Shown here piece by piece: positions 10,001 to 17,489 of a stretch of DNA of 36,882 nt. Source of the DNA: Planctomycetota bacterium (GTDB taxonomy: Bacteria; Planctomycetota; JAJSAM01; JAJVHW01); assembly GCA_022072415.1 (NCBI GenBank), contig JAJVHW010000083.1, forward strand, positions 1-36,882, written 5' to 3'. Made by a program: the position numbers and the translations under genes. The notes beneath the pieces are model-generated. The model worked only from the letters and a program-made list of their open reading frames with translations. It did no database searches and was not told the origin of the DNA. Every line of letters begins with the position of its first letter. Within the stretch, counting starts at the first letter, position 1.

Positions 10001-10361
10001 GGCGAAGGGAGACCTCGGCGCGGAGCCGGCGCGGCGCTGGACGCGTCCTTCGGTGGTGCTGATGAACGAGGGCAACTACTCCGACGCGCACGTCTTCCCG
10101 TTCGCGTTCCGCGAGCTCGGCGTGGGGAAGCTCGTGGGGACGCCCGTCGCCGGCACGGGCACGGCGGTCTGGTGGGAGACGCAGGTGGACCCGTCGCTCG
10201 TGTTCGGGATCCCGCAGGTCGGTCTCGTGGACGCCCGCGGGAGCTATCTCGAGAACCAGGAACTCCTCCCCGACATCGACGTGCGGCAGGACCCGGCCGA
10301 GATCGCACGGGGCCGCGACGAGCAGCTCGAGGCGGCGGTGCGGGCGCTGCTGGCGAAGTGA
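7098..10361 (+). CDS. Tricorn-like S41 serine protease, secreted
   Basis: A 1087-residue protein with a Sec signal peptide (MHRAARRVALRAAAAALTFL, cleavage near APPAAA). Two beta-propellers follow (roughly residues 30-340 and 340-680), with repeated SPDG and WSPD motifs; then a helical core domain, a PDZ domain (about 790-870, AGLGVLW onward) and a C-terminal S41 catalytic domain. By comparison with tricorn the catalytic set is His776 (NASHTGG), Ser995-Asp996 (NYSDA) and Glu1052 (YLENQ). The NGGGW loop is also present. The enzyme would trim peptides of 6-12 residues, here probably in the periplasm, whereas archaeal tricorn is cytoplasmic. GGAG seven bases before the ATG supports the start. Its stop abuts that of the convergent TIG gene. 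Confidence 0.93.
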   Translation: MHRAARRVALRAAAAALTFLAWRAPPAAAEPEDAEWIRWPAISPDGKEVAFTWRGDLWVVPSAGGDARLLTTHVGHERSAVWSPDGRFVAFASDRHGQFDVFVVPAVGGESRRLTWHSAHDIPSSFTPDGASVVFSSTRQDAPEALLSSQWLPELWTVPVAGGRPRQLLTTAAEAAVPSPDGSRWLYQDRKAYEDAWRKHHTSSAARDVWMWTPGTGRHVKLTDFAGEDRNPAWLPGGATFAFLSERGSSSCFNVWRQEAAPGAAPVQVSRHAMHPARFLTAAKDGTLCWSWHGQLWTARPGAEPSRVAVRCAPSDRANPEFTDVARSGATEMCPSPNGDEVAIVVRGDVYVASSAHGTTRRITATPGMERSVSWDREGKALWYAAERGGSWNVYRAAPAAADARLWNAATIREEAVIATAAEEFQPVVSPDGASVAFLRDRDEICVLDTATRQVKGLVPASRNYSYADGDIRYSWSPDSKWLAFTFIGRARWIDDLGAAEVASGRIVNVTDSGYEEGVPEWTADGRALLFVSDRLGRRAHGSWGSDADVFAQHLTQASFDRSRLSQEEFDLLRKAEEKAKEGQPSGATPAAAPRVTFEEEGRERRIRRVSTISAPVGNYASSPDGELVVLFAEIDGEWSLWGVRPRSGEQKKLLSVDGPGDVWYAKDGKSLFVRTGSGAVFRAELSGTEHDGNLSATRKDVAYAAEVSVDLRLEREGIFDHAWRQAKAKFYDPKLHGVDWERMRDEYRRMLPHAANNHEFVEILSEMLGELNASHTGGRYRFSPADANRTAGLGVLWDLAWTGEGMRVAEVLAAGPADRPGTKLAPGAVVLAVDGVPFAASEDPARPLNRKAGKTVTLTIRTASGETVEERAKAVDPGEEAGLLHMRWERRCRAEVDRLSGGKLGWVHVDGMDEGSYRTVFRDVLGRESDKEGLVVDTRWNGGGWLHDDLVRFLGGKDYLWFVPRGKAKGDLGAEPARRWTRPSVVLMNEGNYSDAHVFPFAFRELGVGKLVGTPVAGTGTAVWWETQVDPSLVFGIPQVGLVDARGSYLENQELLPDIDVRQDPAEIARGRDEQLEAAVRALLAK

Positions 10362-10364
10362 TCA
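10359..10364. terminator. TGATCA palindrome joining two convergent stops
   Basis: The TGA of the tricorn-like gene and the TGA of the minus-strand TIG gene meet head-on as TGATCA with no base between them. The same arrangement, within an identical GCGAAGTGATCAG, occurs at 26841-26853. No hairpin plus T-tract is visible. Confidence 0.2.
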
Positions 10365-12002
10365 GAGCCTCGCGAGGTCCGGCGCGCGCACGACCGTGCC
10401 GACCCGGTCGCGCACCTCGATCCGGAGCGCCCCCGGGGCGCCCGGGGGCACGGTGAACGTGAGGTTCGACGCGGAGAACCAGACGGACGGGACCTCCGCG
10501 CCGTTCACGAGCACGACGTCGTCGAGCTCGTAGCCGGACCCCGACATCGCGATCACCGTCGGGAGGATCGACGATGCGGCGGGCGGGAGGAACGCGGCCG
10601 ACTGCGGGGAGGGCGGCGTCTTGAACTCGAAGTCGATGCCGAAGTCCACGTCGTGGAGGTACGCGTCCTCGAAGGAGATCCGCACGAGACCGGGGGCGTG
10701 CGCCGGGGCGACGATCTCCATCAGCTCCGGGCTGCGGATCTGCGGCAGGACCACCGGGGTGCCGGAGAACCGCACGAGCAGGCCGGTCTCGAAGTGGGCG
10801 CCCTCCACGAACAGGACGCGGCCGCCCTCCGTGCTCGCACCGCGGGCGGGCGCGCCGTCCGCGTCGGTCAGCTCGGTGAACACCGGCTCGGGGACGTAGA
10901 AGAAGTAGTCGGGCCGCTCGTGCGACTGGCCGTCCCGGTTCACCACGCCGATGCGCACGAGGGACCCCTCGGGGAGTTCGGGCGGGATCACGTCGAGCCG
11001 CGATCCGAACTCGTCCACCTGCACCTCGAGCGCGAGGGTGTCTCCGAACCAGACCGCCGGCGGCGGCGACGTGTCGAACCGCTCCCCGGTGATCCGCGCG
11101 CGGAGCCCGGTGGCGCCGCGGAGGAGCGTCGCGCGCGGCGCGACGTACGGCTCGCGCTCGCCGAGGCGCTTCACGCCACGCGCGAGCGGCGGACGGCGCA
11201 GGGCCGCGCGCAGGACGACGCCCTCGTGCGCCTCCGGCGGCTGCACGGTCGCCGCGTAGGTCCCGTCTCCGGAGGAGAGGTCCGCGCGCAGCCGGAACCC
11301 GCGTGCGGTCCGGACGGCCTCTGCGGCGGCGGGGCCGGACTCTCCCGGCACGTCGGCGCCCGCGGGGTCGAGCAGCGCCGCCAGGGTCGGCGGGTCCACA
11401 CGCCCCTTCACGGATGCGGTGAAGTCGAGTCGCGAGCCATCGAGCGCGTCGAACGCGAGCGGAGTCGCCGCGGGGGCGCCGCCGCCGGGATCCGCGGGGA
11501 GTTCCAGGACGACGTCCGGCGCGGGCCGGACGCGGAAGGACACGCGGTACCGGCCGTAGGTCTCGAACCGTCCGGACACGCGCACGGTCCAGACGCCCGT
11601 GCGCGGGATCTCGAGCGGCTCGGCGCGGACGCGGCGGCCGGACGCGGACGTGCGCATCGGCACCGGGACGATCGCCCCGTCGGGGTCGAGGATCTCGATC
11701 CCTCCGATGAAGCCGGAGCCCGACGGGGTCGCGACGGTGACGTCGAGCCGCTCCCCGCGGACGAGCGCCGCGCGGAACGCGTCGGCATCCGCGCCCTCCG
11801 GCCCGTCGAGGACATGCCCGAGATAGCCGCCGTTCCGGATCTGCGGACCAAGAAGCTCCTCGGCGGCGGCGGAGCGTGTGCCGACGGCGGAGGAGAGAGC
11901 CGCGGCGCAGAGGAACGCGGTCGCGCGGCGGAGCGAGGACGCGGCGATGCCGCCCCTCGCGCCCGCAGGGGCGGTCAGGCTCGCGACACCGTCTGCGTGC
12001 AT
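10362..12002 (-). CDS. Secreted IPT/TIG-domain protein (shorter paralogue)
   Basis: A 546-residue exported protein. A hydrophobic segment (ATAFLCAAALSSAVG, about residues 28-42) and TRSAAAEE indicate a signal peptide with a long n-region. Then comes a PPC-like beta domain (GYLGHVLDGPEGADADAFRAAL onward), a second beta domain, and two or three IPT/TIG immunoglobulin-like domains in the second half (TEGGRVLFVEGAHFETGLLVRFSG; ILPTVIAMSGSGYELDDVVLVNG). Such proteins are usually surface or periplasmic binding modules. It resembles the N-terminal half of the larger neighbour throughout, so the pair is a tandem duplication. The start at 12002 lies 28 bases after the upstream stop; an in-frame ATG at 12062 would overlap that gene and adds a less signal-like start. 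No clear ribosome site is seen. Confidence 0.78.
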   Translation of the reverse strand: MHADGVASLTAPAGARGGIAASSLRRATAFLCAAALSSAVGTRSAAAEELLGPQIRNGGYLGHVLDGPEGADADAFRAALVRGERLDVTVATPSGSGFIGGIEILDPDGAIVPVPMRTSASGRRVRAEPLEIPRTGVWTVRVSGRFETYGRYRVSFRVRPAPDVVLELPADPGGGAPAATPLAFDALDGSRLDFTASVKGRVDPPTLAALLDPAGADVPGESGPAAAEAVRTARGFRLRADLSSGDGTYAATVQPPEAHEGVVLRAALRRPPLARGVKRLGEREPYVAPRATLLRGATGLRARITGERFDTSPPPAVWFGDTLALEVQVDEFGSRLDVIPPELPEGSLVRIGVVNRDGQSHERPDYFFYVPEPVFTELTDADGAPARGASTEGGRVLFVEGAHFETGLLVRFSGTPVVLPQIRSPELMEIVAPAHAPGLVRISFEDAYLHDVDFGIDFEFKTPPSPQSAAFLPPAASSILPTVIAMSGSGYELDDVVLVNGAEVPSVWFSASNLTFTVPPGAPGALRIEVRDRVGTVVRAPDLARL

Positions 12003-12030
12003 GCGACCCGGGTCGGAGAGGGTCCGAAGG

Positions 12031-15000
12031 TCAGCGCTTCCACTCCGCGGCGCGCATGGCACCGCCCGAGCTCGGCGCGCGCGGCTGCTCGATGTTGGTC
12101 ACGAGGACGGGGTTCAGCCCGGCCCCGCCGAGGTCCGGGACGACGAAGATCTCGCTCGCCTCGGCCGTGTCCGTGGCCGTCGCCACCTGGAACTCCTGCT
12201 GCAGGCGGAACCGGAGTCCCGTCGCGTTCGTGAACAGCCGGGTCCCGCGCATCGCCTGACCGTTGGACGGGTTCGACAGCTCTTCCGAAGTCCCGACGAG
12301 GATGTCCACCAGCGTGTCGCCGTTCACGTCGCGGAGGAGCAGGGCGTTCCCGCGGAAGTTGTCGCCCGTGGAGCTCAGCGGAAGCGGGATCGCCGAGCTG
12401 GTCACGTTCGTGAACGTGACCGCCGACGCGGAGCCGTCGTTCCGGAGCACGCGCAGGCAGGACGCCGTCGTGGTCGCGGTGCCGGTCCACGCGTCGAGCC
12501 CCACGTCGCAGAGGATCACGAGATCCTGGTCGCCGTCGTTGTCGAGGTCGGCCGCGCGGACGCGGCCGCCCTGGTAGTACTCGTTCCCGGTCGGGTTCGG
12601 CAGGGCCGATGCCGACACGTTCGTGAACGAACCCGAGCCGCTGTTCACGAGGATCTCGAGCGCGCGCTGCGGCGGCTGCTCGGGGGATCCGTTGACCTCC
12701 TTGGTGTACCGGCCGTAGGCCGTGGTGGTCTCCGGGTCGTCCCAGATCAGCACGATGTCGAGGTCGGTGTCCGACCCCTTCTCGACGTTGACGAGGATCA
12801 TGTCCCGCGCCTGGAGCGCGGAGGGCTGGGCCGTCGGGTCGGTCCCGTCGCCCGCGCCCGGGAGCCTCGCGCCGGACACGTCCGTGAAGCTGCCGTTGGT
12901 CTGGTTCTTGAAGATGCGGAGGCCAGGAATGTACTGGTAGGCGTTGATGTAGGTGAGGCCGCCGTAGTACATCGCCCGGAAGCTCACGTACAGCCGCCCG
13001 CCGCCGTAGTCGTAGATGTAGGGCGAGTTCGGGTCGAGACCGATGTAGCGGCCGTCGTACGCATCGTGCGCGGCGACGATGTCGCGCCGCCCGTCGTTGT
13101 CCACGTCGCCGATGGCGATCGCCGCAGGACGCCCGCCGGGGACCAGCGACCCGTAGATGGTCACCTGGTAGCCGAACCCGTAGTTGTCGGTCGCCGTGAC
13201 GCCGGGCGCGTACCGCACCGGCGGAGAGTTGTTGTAGTCGAAGGAGAACGTGCCCGCCGTCCCCGTCTGCTTGAAGAGGCGGATCTCCTTGTACTGGGTG
13301 TAGTAGCTCGCGGCGTTGGCGCCGTCGCCGCCGATCACGAAGTCGTTGCCGTTGGCGTTGTCCACGTCGCCGATGGCGATGCAGGTCGCGTCCCAGTTGT
13401 CGGCCGTGTTCGGGTCCGTCCGCGCGGCGGGCAGCCCCGACGTGGCGTTCGCGAGGCGGCCGGACGCGTTGCCGAGGAAGAGGCGCGTCTTTCGCGACTC
13501 CGAACCGTGGGACGCATCGCCGGTGCGGGAGCCGACGAGCACGTCGTCGGCCGCGCCGTCACGGTCGAGGTCGCCGGCGGCGACGCGCCAGCCGGTCAGG
13601 TTGTCGGCCGCGGCGCCTGCCGGGGCGCGGGTCGAGGTCGTGTTCTCGAACCCTACGTACCGGATGATGTTCGGGAGCGACGCCGACTGGCCGGCGCCGT
13701 CCGTCACCGAGATCGACACGAGTCCCTGCGCATGCGCGGGGGCGGTGAACGCGAACGTGGTCGCCGTGCGCGCGGTGAACGTGGAGATCGTCGCGCCACC
13801 GAACACCACGATGTCGGACGGCGCGAAGTTCGTTCCCGCGACGGTGATCGTGCTCCCGCCGGCCAGGGGGATCTCGTTCGGGGTCAGGAACGCGCCCGCG
13901 GTGACCGTGACGCTGGAGAGCGTCGGGGGGTACTTCGCCGAGAGCAGCGGACCGTCCACGCGCGAACCGACGGAGTCCACGAGCGTGACCGGGTAGTTGC
14001 CCTCCGCCAGGGCGGGAAGGCTGACTGTGCGCGACGTGGCCCCGATGAACGTCGAGGCGATCGGCGCGCCGTTGAACTCGAGCTGGTCGGTCGCCTCGAA
14101 GTTCGTCCCGGAGATCGTCACCACGGCCGCAGCCCCGGGCGTGACGGCGCCGGGCGAGTACGGCTGCGCGGCGAAGACGGGCGGGTTCTTGTAGAAGATC
14201 AACTGGAAGGGCGCGGTCTCCACGCGCGTAAACGAGTCCGTGACGGTGATGTCCACGTTCCCGGTGACGGGCGACGCCGGGAGCGTGAACGTGGCCGTCG
14301 TCTCGGAGGTCACGGTGAAGTCGGTGGCCGTGACGCCGCCGAACCGCAGGATCTGGCCGGGGAGGAGATTGTCGCCCTGGAGGATCAGGGCGCGTCCGCC
14401 CGCCGTGCTCCCGCCGTGCGCGGTCTGGAGCGTGTTCGCGTCCACGATGTCGAACACCTCGGGCGGCGGCACGTAGGCGAAGTAGAGGCTCCGGCAGGAC
14501 GCCTGTCCGTCGGGGTTGACGACCGTGACCGACACGACCTCCGCGCCCGAACGCTCCGGCGCGTTGCAGGTCAGGCTGCGGCCGTCCGGCGCGACGACGA
14601 CGTTCGGCGCCGCGGCCTTGTCGAACAGCACGATCGGGGGCGGACTGACCGAGAAGTTCACGCCGGTCAGCGTGACTTCCGAGCCCACGTCGCCGCCGAG
14701 CGGCGCGCTCCGCACGTCGAGCGACGGCTCCAGATCCGTGAGGACCCCGGGGATCTTCGACGAGGGGCGCGCGACAGCAGGCGTGACGCGGAGCTTCAGG
14801 GTGTACTTCGCCGTGCCCGTCGGAGTGCGCACGCGCACCGCGTACGTCCCCTCCCCGACGCCGAGGAGGATGTTCTGGAGGGTCACGCGGTTCCCGCGCG
14901 TCTGCGCGGTCTGGAACGCGGGCGTGTCCCCCACCATGACCGGGTCGCCGGCGGGATCGTTCACCGCCCGGAACTCCACCGGGAGCTGGCGCGGGTCGAA

Positions 15001-15525
15001 CGTGAGCTTCGCGTCCAGGATCGCTCCCTCGAACGCGGAGAACTCGTGGGTGCGCGCGAACGGCTGGTCGTTGCCGAGCTGCTCGTTCTTCGCCGTGATC
15101 GCGCCGATGGTGCGCAGCTTGAACTTCACCTCGTACGCGCCGGAGGAACCGTCGGCCGACGCGACGCGCGCGGCCCAGCGGCCGGACTTGTCGATCGTGA
15201 ACTCGGGGAGGAACGTGGAGAACCCGTCGTCGCTCACCCGCACGTCGGGGAAGCGCACGATCCCGTCGGGATCGACGAGCGTGAGCAGCGGCTTCAGGGC
15301 GCTCACGGACTGGACGAACACCTGGAGCTTCTCGCCCTGGAGGAGGTCCTGCACGAACTCGTCCTCGTCCCGACCGTCGGTGATCGAACCGCGGTACCGG
15401 TTGTTCCCGAAGAGGGGCCCGACGCGCCCGTTCTCGTCCGCGAACGCATCGGTCGCGACGAACGCGCCGCCCGCGAACAGGGCGGCGCCGAGGGCGAGCG
15501 TGAGGATCCGGCTCGTGCGCATCAT
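12031..15525 (-). CDS. Large secreted protein with IPT/TIG domains and FG-GAP repeats
   Basis: A 1164-residue exported protein. The signal peptide is MMRTSRILTLALGAALFAGG with cleavage after TDAFA (about residue 29). A PPC-like domain follows (NRYRGSITDGRDEDEFVQDL), then several IPT/TIG domains (about residues 265-610; for example ITVAGTNFAPSDIVVFGG). From about 630 to the end are FG-GAP/VCBS repeats, with calcium-type loops DLDRDGAADD, DVDNANGND, DVDNDGRRD, DLDNDGDQD and DVNGDTLVD. These repeats normally build an integrin-like beta-propeller. It is probably anchored or secreted at the cell surface, perhaps for adhesion; there is no catalytic domain. The start is ATG at 15525, with AAGGAG nine bases upstream; a second ATG follows immediately. 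Confidence 0.88.
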   Translation of the reverse strand: MMRTSRILTLALGAALFAGGAFVATDAFADENGRVGPLFGNNRYRGSITDGRDEDEFVQDLLQGEKLQVFVQSVSALKPLLTLVDPDGIVRFPDVRVSDDGFSTFLPEFTIDKSGRWAARVASADGSSGAYEVKFKLRTIGAITAKNEQLGNDQPFARTHEFSAFEGAILDAKLTFDPRQLPVEFRAVNDPAGDPVMVGDTPAFQTAQTRGNRVTLQNILLGVGEGTYAVRVRTPTGTAKYTLKLRVTPAVARPSSKIPGVLTDLEPSLDVRSAPLGGDVGSEVTLTGVNFSVSPPPIVLFDKAAAPNVVVAPDGRSLTCNAPERSGAEVVSVTVVNPDGQASCRSLYFAYVPPPEVFDIVDANTLQTAHGGSTAGGRALILQGDNLLPGQILRFGGVTATDFTVTSETTATFTLPASPVTGNVDITVTDSFTRVETAPFQLIFYKNPPVFAAQPYSPGAVTPGAAAVVTISGTNFEATDQLEFNGAPIASTFIGATSRTVSLPALAEGNYPVTLVDSVGSRVDGPLLSAKYPPTLSSVTVTAGAFLTPNEIPLAGGSTITVAGTNFAPSDIVVFGGATISTFTARTATTFAFTAPAHAQGLVSISVTDGAGQSASLPNIIRYVGFENTTSTRAPAGAAADNLTGWRVAAGDLDRDGAADDVLVGSRTGDASHGSESRKTRLFLGNASGRLANATSGLPAARTDPNTADNWDATCIAIGDVDNANGNDFVIGGDGANAASYYTQYKEIRLFKQTGTAGTFSFDYNNSPPVRYAPGVTATDNYGFGYQVTIYGSLVPGGRPAAIAIGDVDNDGRRDIVAAHDAYDGRYIGLDPNSPYIYDYGGGRLYVSFRAMYYGGLTYINAYQYIPGLRIFKNQTNGSFTDVSGARLPGAGDGTDPTAQPSALQARDMILVNVEKGSDTDLDIVLIWDDPETTTAYGRYTKEVNGSPEQPPQRALEILVNSGSGSFTNVSASALPNPTGNEYYQGGRVRAADLDNDGDQDLVILCDVGLDAWTGTATTTASCLRVLRNDGSASAVTFTNVTSSAIPLPLSSTGDNFRGNALLLRDVNGDTLVDILVGTSEELSNPSNGQAMRGTRLFTNATGLRFRLQQEFQVATATDTAEASEIFVVPDLGGAGLNPVLVTNIEQPRAPSSGGAMRAAEWKR

Positions 15526-15540
15526 TCGGTCGTTCTCCTT

Positions 15541-15565
15541 GGAATCCAGCCGCAACGCGGATTCC
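15541..15565. repeat. Leader hairpin GGAATCC/GGATTCC
   Basis: GGAATCC (15541-15547) and GGATTCC (15559-15565) are perfect 7-bp inverted arms with an 11-base loop. It lies between the predicted -10 and the Shine-Dalgarno of the large TIG gene and would form in its leader. Confidence 0.35.
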
Positions 15566-15575
15566 GCTTCGTGCG

Positions 15576-15603
15576 AGGCTAGCGAGGGCACCGCACAAAT
15601 CAA
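15576..15603 (-). promoter_or_regulatory. Predicted promoter of the large TIG gene
   Basis: On the minus strand TTGATT (15603-15598), a 16-base spacer and TAGCCT (15581-15576) form a good -35/-10 pair. The leader would be about 40 bases and contains the AAGGAG ribosome site. Confidence 0.5.
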
Positions 15604-15611
15604 GGGTCCGA

Positions 15612-15640
15612 TTCCGAAGCCGTCCGGGCTCGGGTAGCCT
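15612..15640 (+). promoter_or_regulatory. Predicted promoter of the ICMT-like gene and its cluster
   Basis: TTCCGA (15612-15617), a 17-base spacer and TAGCCT (15635-15640) precede the ATG at 15652 by 11 bases. Transcription would start about four bases before the ATG, which fits the absence of a Shine-Dalgarno. Confidence 0.4.
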
Positions 15641-15651
15641 CGGCGCCCCGC

Positions 15652-16482
15652 ATGCCCAACGCCGTCCCCCCGACCGTCCCCCCGACCGCCCCCCCGAACG
15701 CGCCCCCGCCGCCGCTCCCGGACGTCGGGGCGAGTCTGCCTGCGAGCTACCGGGTGCTCGAGCGGATGCACGCCCGCCAGATCCTCACCCGCCTGGCCGT
15801 CCCGCTCGGCGTGGCGTGCACGAACGGCGGCCCGTGGCTCGACGTGGACTGGCTCCCCCGCCTCGGCGCGGGGACCGGAGACGGCGCCGCCGCCGATTCC
15901 GCCGTCGCCACGGCGCTCACGGTCGTCGCCTGCGCCGTCACGGCGGACGCAGCCCTCGTGCGCGTCGCCGCGAAGGGGGTCCTCGTGCGGAAGACCACCG
16001 TGACGTCGGAGGGCGTCTACGGGGCGCTCCGTCACCCTTACTACGCCGCCTGCATGGGGTTCGGCGCGACGGTGCTCGCGGCGGGACCGGCCGCGGCGAT
16101 CCCGGCGGCGGCGTGGCTCGCGGCCGCGCTGGTCGTGTTCGGGCTGACGGCGCGGGGCGAGGAGGCCGGCCTCCGGGCCATCCACGGCGCGGCCTGGGAC
16201 GTCTACGCGGGACGGGTCCCGATGCTCGGACTCTGGCACGCGAAGCTCCCGTCCGGGCTCCGCGCGGCGCGGTGGGCGAATCTGGTTCGCGAGGGCGAGC
16301 CTCCGCGGCTCCTCCGGTTCCTCGCAGGGACGCTCGTGGTCTTCGCGTTCCGGTTCGGCGGCGGGACGGGCACCGTCCTCGCGTCGGCCGCCGGGGGCCT
16401 CTGGCTCACCTCCCTCCTCCTCCACCGGAGCCTCCGGGAATCTGGCGCGAGACGCCGCGACGGAGTCTCCTCGGGGGCATGA
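15652..16482 (+). CDS. Membrane methyltransferase, ICMT/PEMT family
   Basis: A 276-residue integral membrane protein. After a proline-rich N-terminus (about 25 residues) come hydrophobic helices. The family signature is then GVYGALRHPYYAACMGFG (from about residue 122) and EEAGLRAIHG-AAWDVYAGRVP, the S-adenosylmethionine-binding pattern of isoprenylcysteine carboxyl methyltransferases and phospholipid methyltransferases. A final hydrophobic pair follows (FLAGTLVVFAFRF, VLASAAGGLWLTSLLL). The bacterial substrate cannot be predicted; lipid or isoprenoid headgroups are possible. No Shine-Dalgarno is present, and the promoter hexamer lies 11 bases upstream, so the transcript may be almost leaderless. 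Its TGA overlaps the ATG of the next gene (ATGA), which suggests coupled translation with the cyclase-family lipoprotein. Confidence 0.75.
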   Translation: MPNAVPPTVPPTAPPNAPPPPLPDVGASLPASYRVLERMHARQILTRLAVPLGVACTNGGPWLDVDWLPRLGAGTGDGAAADSAVATALTVVACAVTADAALVRVAAKGVLVRKTTVTSEGVYGALRHPYYAACMGFGATVLAAGPAAAIPAAAWLAAALVVFGLTARGEEAGLRAIHGAAWDVYAGRVPMLGLWHAKLPSGLRAARWANLVREGEPPRLLRFLAGTLVVFAFRFGGGTGTVLASAAGGLWLTSLLLHRSLRESGARRRDGVSSGA

Positions 16483-17261
16483 CGCCCCGGTTCGTCCTTC
16501 CGGCCTGCGCCGTCCTCGCGGGACTCGCCGCGTGCAGGGGCCCCATCGAGATCGTGCGCGAGGTGCCGATCGTCGGCGAAGTGGTCGCGGACCCGCCCTT
16601 CCCCGAAGGCTGGCGGGTGGTGGACCTGACCCGCCCCCTCGACGCGTCCGCCCCTCGGGCGCAGCACTCCCGTCAGTTCCCGTTCGAGCGGATGGACCTC
16701 CCCGCCGACCGGCCGGGCGGAGTCCACACGGGCGCGGTCACGCTGATGGAGCACATGGGCACCCACGTCTCGGCGCCGAAGTCGCGGGTCCCCGGCGGCG
16801 ACGCGATGGAGATGTGGCGCGCGACGGACCACCTGCTCCCGCTCGCCGTCGTGGACGCTCCGGCCGGGACCGACATCGCGTCGGCCGACGCGATCCTCGC
16901 CCACGAGCGCGAGCACGGGGCGATCCCGCGAGGGTCGGCCGTGGTCCTCCGCACGCGGCCGGGGTCCCCCCGCGCGGCGGGCTGGAGCGGCGAGGCGGCG
17001 CGGATGCTCGTCCGCGAACGCGGCGCGAAGCTCGTCGGCGCCGACGGTCCGCAGATCGATCCCGCCGCCGCGGCGGCCGACGGCCCGGCGCAGACCGCGG
17101 TGGCCGAGGCGGGCGCGTGGCAGCTCGCCGGTCTCGGATCGCTCTCGAACCTGCCGAGCCGCGGGGCGTGGCTCGTGACCGCCCCGCTCCCGGTGACGGG
17201 CGGCACCGGCGCCCCCGCGCGCGCGATCGCCCTGGTTCCGCCGCACAAGGTCCGGAAGTGA
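16479..17261 (+). CDS. Cyclase-family lipoprotein with altered metal motif
   Basis: A 260-residue protein of the cyclase / kynurenine-formamidase-like family (Pfam cyclase). The signal peptide ends in a clean lipobox LAAC with Cys19, so it is a lipoprotein, unusual for this mostly cytoplasmic family. VVDLTRPLD starts the domain (about residue 47), and NLPSRGAWLVTAPLPVTGGTGAPARAIALV ends it in typical fashion. The metal motif should read HxGTHxDxPxH; here it reads HMGTHVSAPKS (His92, His96, Ser98, Ser102), so the Asp and the last His ligand are replaced by Ser. The protein may bind metal differently or be catalytically dead. It overlaps the preceding gene by ATGA and the following one by GTGA. 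Confidence 0.8.
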   Translation: MTPRFVLPACAVLAGLAACRGPIEIVREVPIVGEVVADPPFPEGWRVVDLTRPLDASAPRAQHSRQFPFERMDLPADRPGGVHTGAVTLMEHMGTHVSAPKSRVPGGDAMEMWRATDHLLPLAVVDAPAGTDIASADAILAHEREHGAIPRGSAVVLRTRPGSPRAAGWSGEAARMLVRERGAKLVGADGPQIDPAAAAADGPAQTAVAEAGAWQLAGLGSLSNLPSRGAWLVTAPLPVTGGTGAPARAIALVPPHKVRK

Positions 17262-17440
17262 CGGGCGCTCCCGAGCCGACGTCCCGCGAGATCGCCCGGG
17301 AGTGGCTGACCTTCGCGGGGCTCCTCCTGGCTGTCGGGATCGTCATCGTGGCCCTCCGCGTCTGGAAGGACGGTCCGCAGGTCCTCACGTTCGCGCCGCA
17401 CAAGCCGTATCTCGTGGATCGTGCGCAGGAGGACCGCTGA
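17258..17440 (+). CDS. Small single-pass membrane protein (60 aa)
   Basis: A short ORF with a GTG start overlapping the stop of the cyclase-family gene (GTGA). The peptide has an acidic/polar N-terminus (TGAPEPTSREIAREW), one clear transmembrane helix (LTFAGLLLAVGIVIVALRVW) and a basic, polar C-terminal tail of about 25 residues ending DRAQEDR. No known family is recognised. The overlap start, the uninterrupted frame and the position just before the cytochrome/porin pair argue that it is real. It might tether or assist the neighbouring membrane proteins, but that is guesswork. Confidence 0.65.
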   Translation: MTGAPEPTSREIAREWLTFAGLLLAVGIVIVALRVWKDGPQVLTFAPHKPYLVDRAQEDR

Positions 17441-17451
17441 GGACACGCGAG

Positions 17452-17479
17452 TTGACGCACGCGCATTCGGCGCGAGACT
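17452..17479 (+). promoter_or_regulatory. Predicted promoter of the multiheme cytochrome
   Basis: TTGACG (17452-17457), a 16-base spacer and GAGACT (17474-17479). The -35 matches the TTGACA consensus at five of six bases. The -10 ends 10 bases before the ATG at 17490, so the message would have only a few leader bases, consistent with no Shine-Dalgarno there. Confidence 0.45.
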
Positions 17480-17489
17480 CCGCGCTTCG

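Noticed and set aside
12003-12062. Longer start (12062) for the smaller TIG protein
   Set aside because: It would overlap the upstream coding region by 32 bases and adds a segment that does not resemble a signal n-region; still possible.
11878-15582. A 1234-codon open frame antisense to the TIG genes
   Set aside because: Low-complexity Arg/Gly/Val translation with no family features; the opposite strand encodes recognisable domains and signal peptides.
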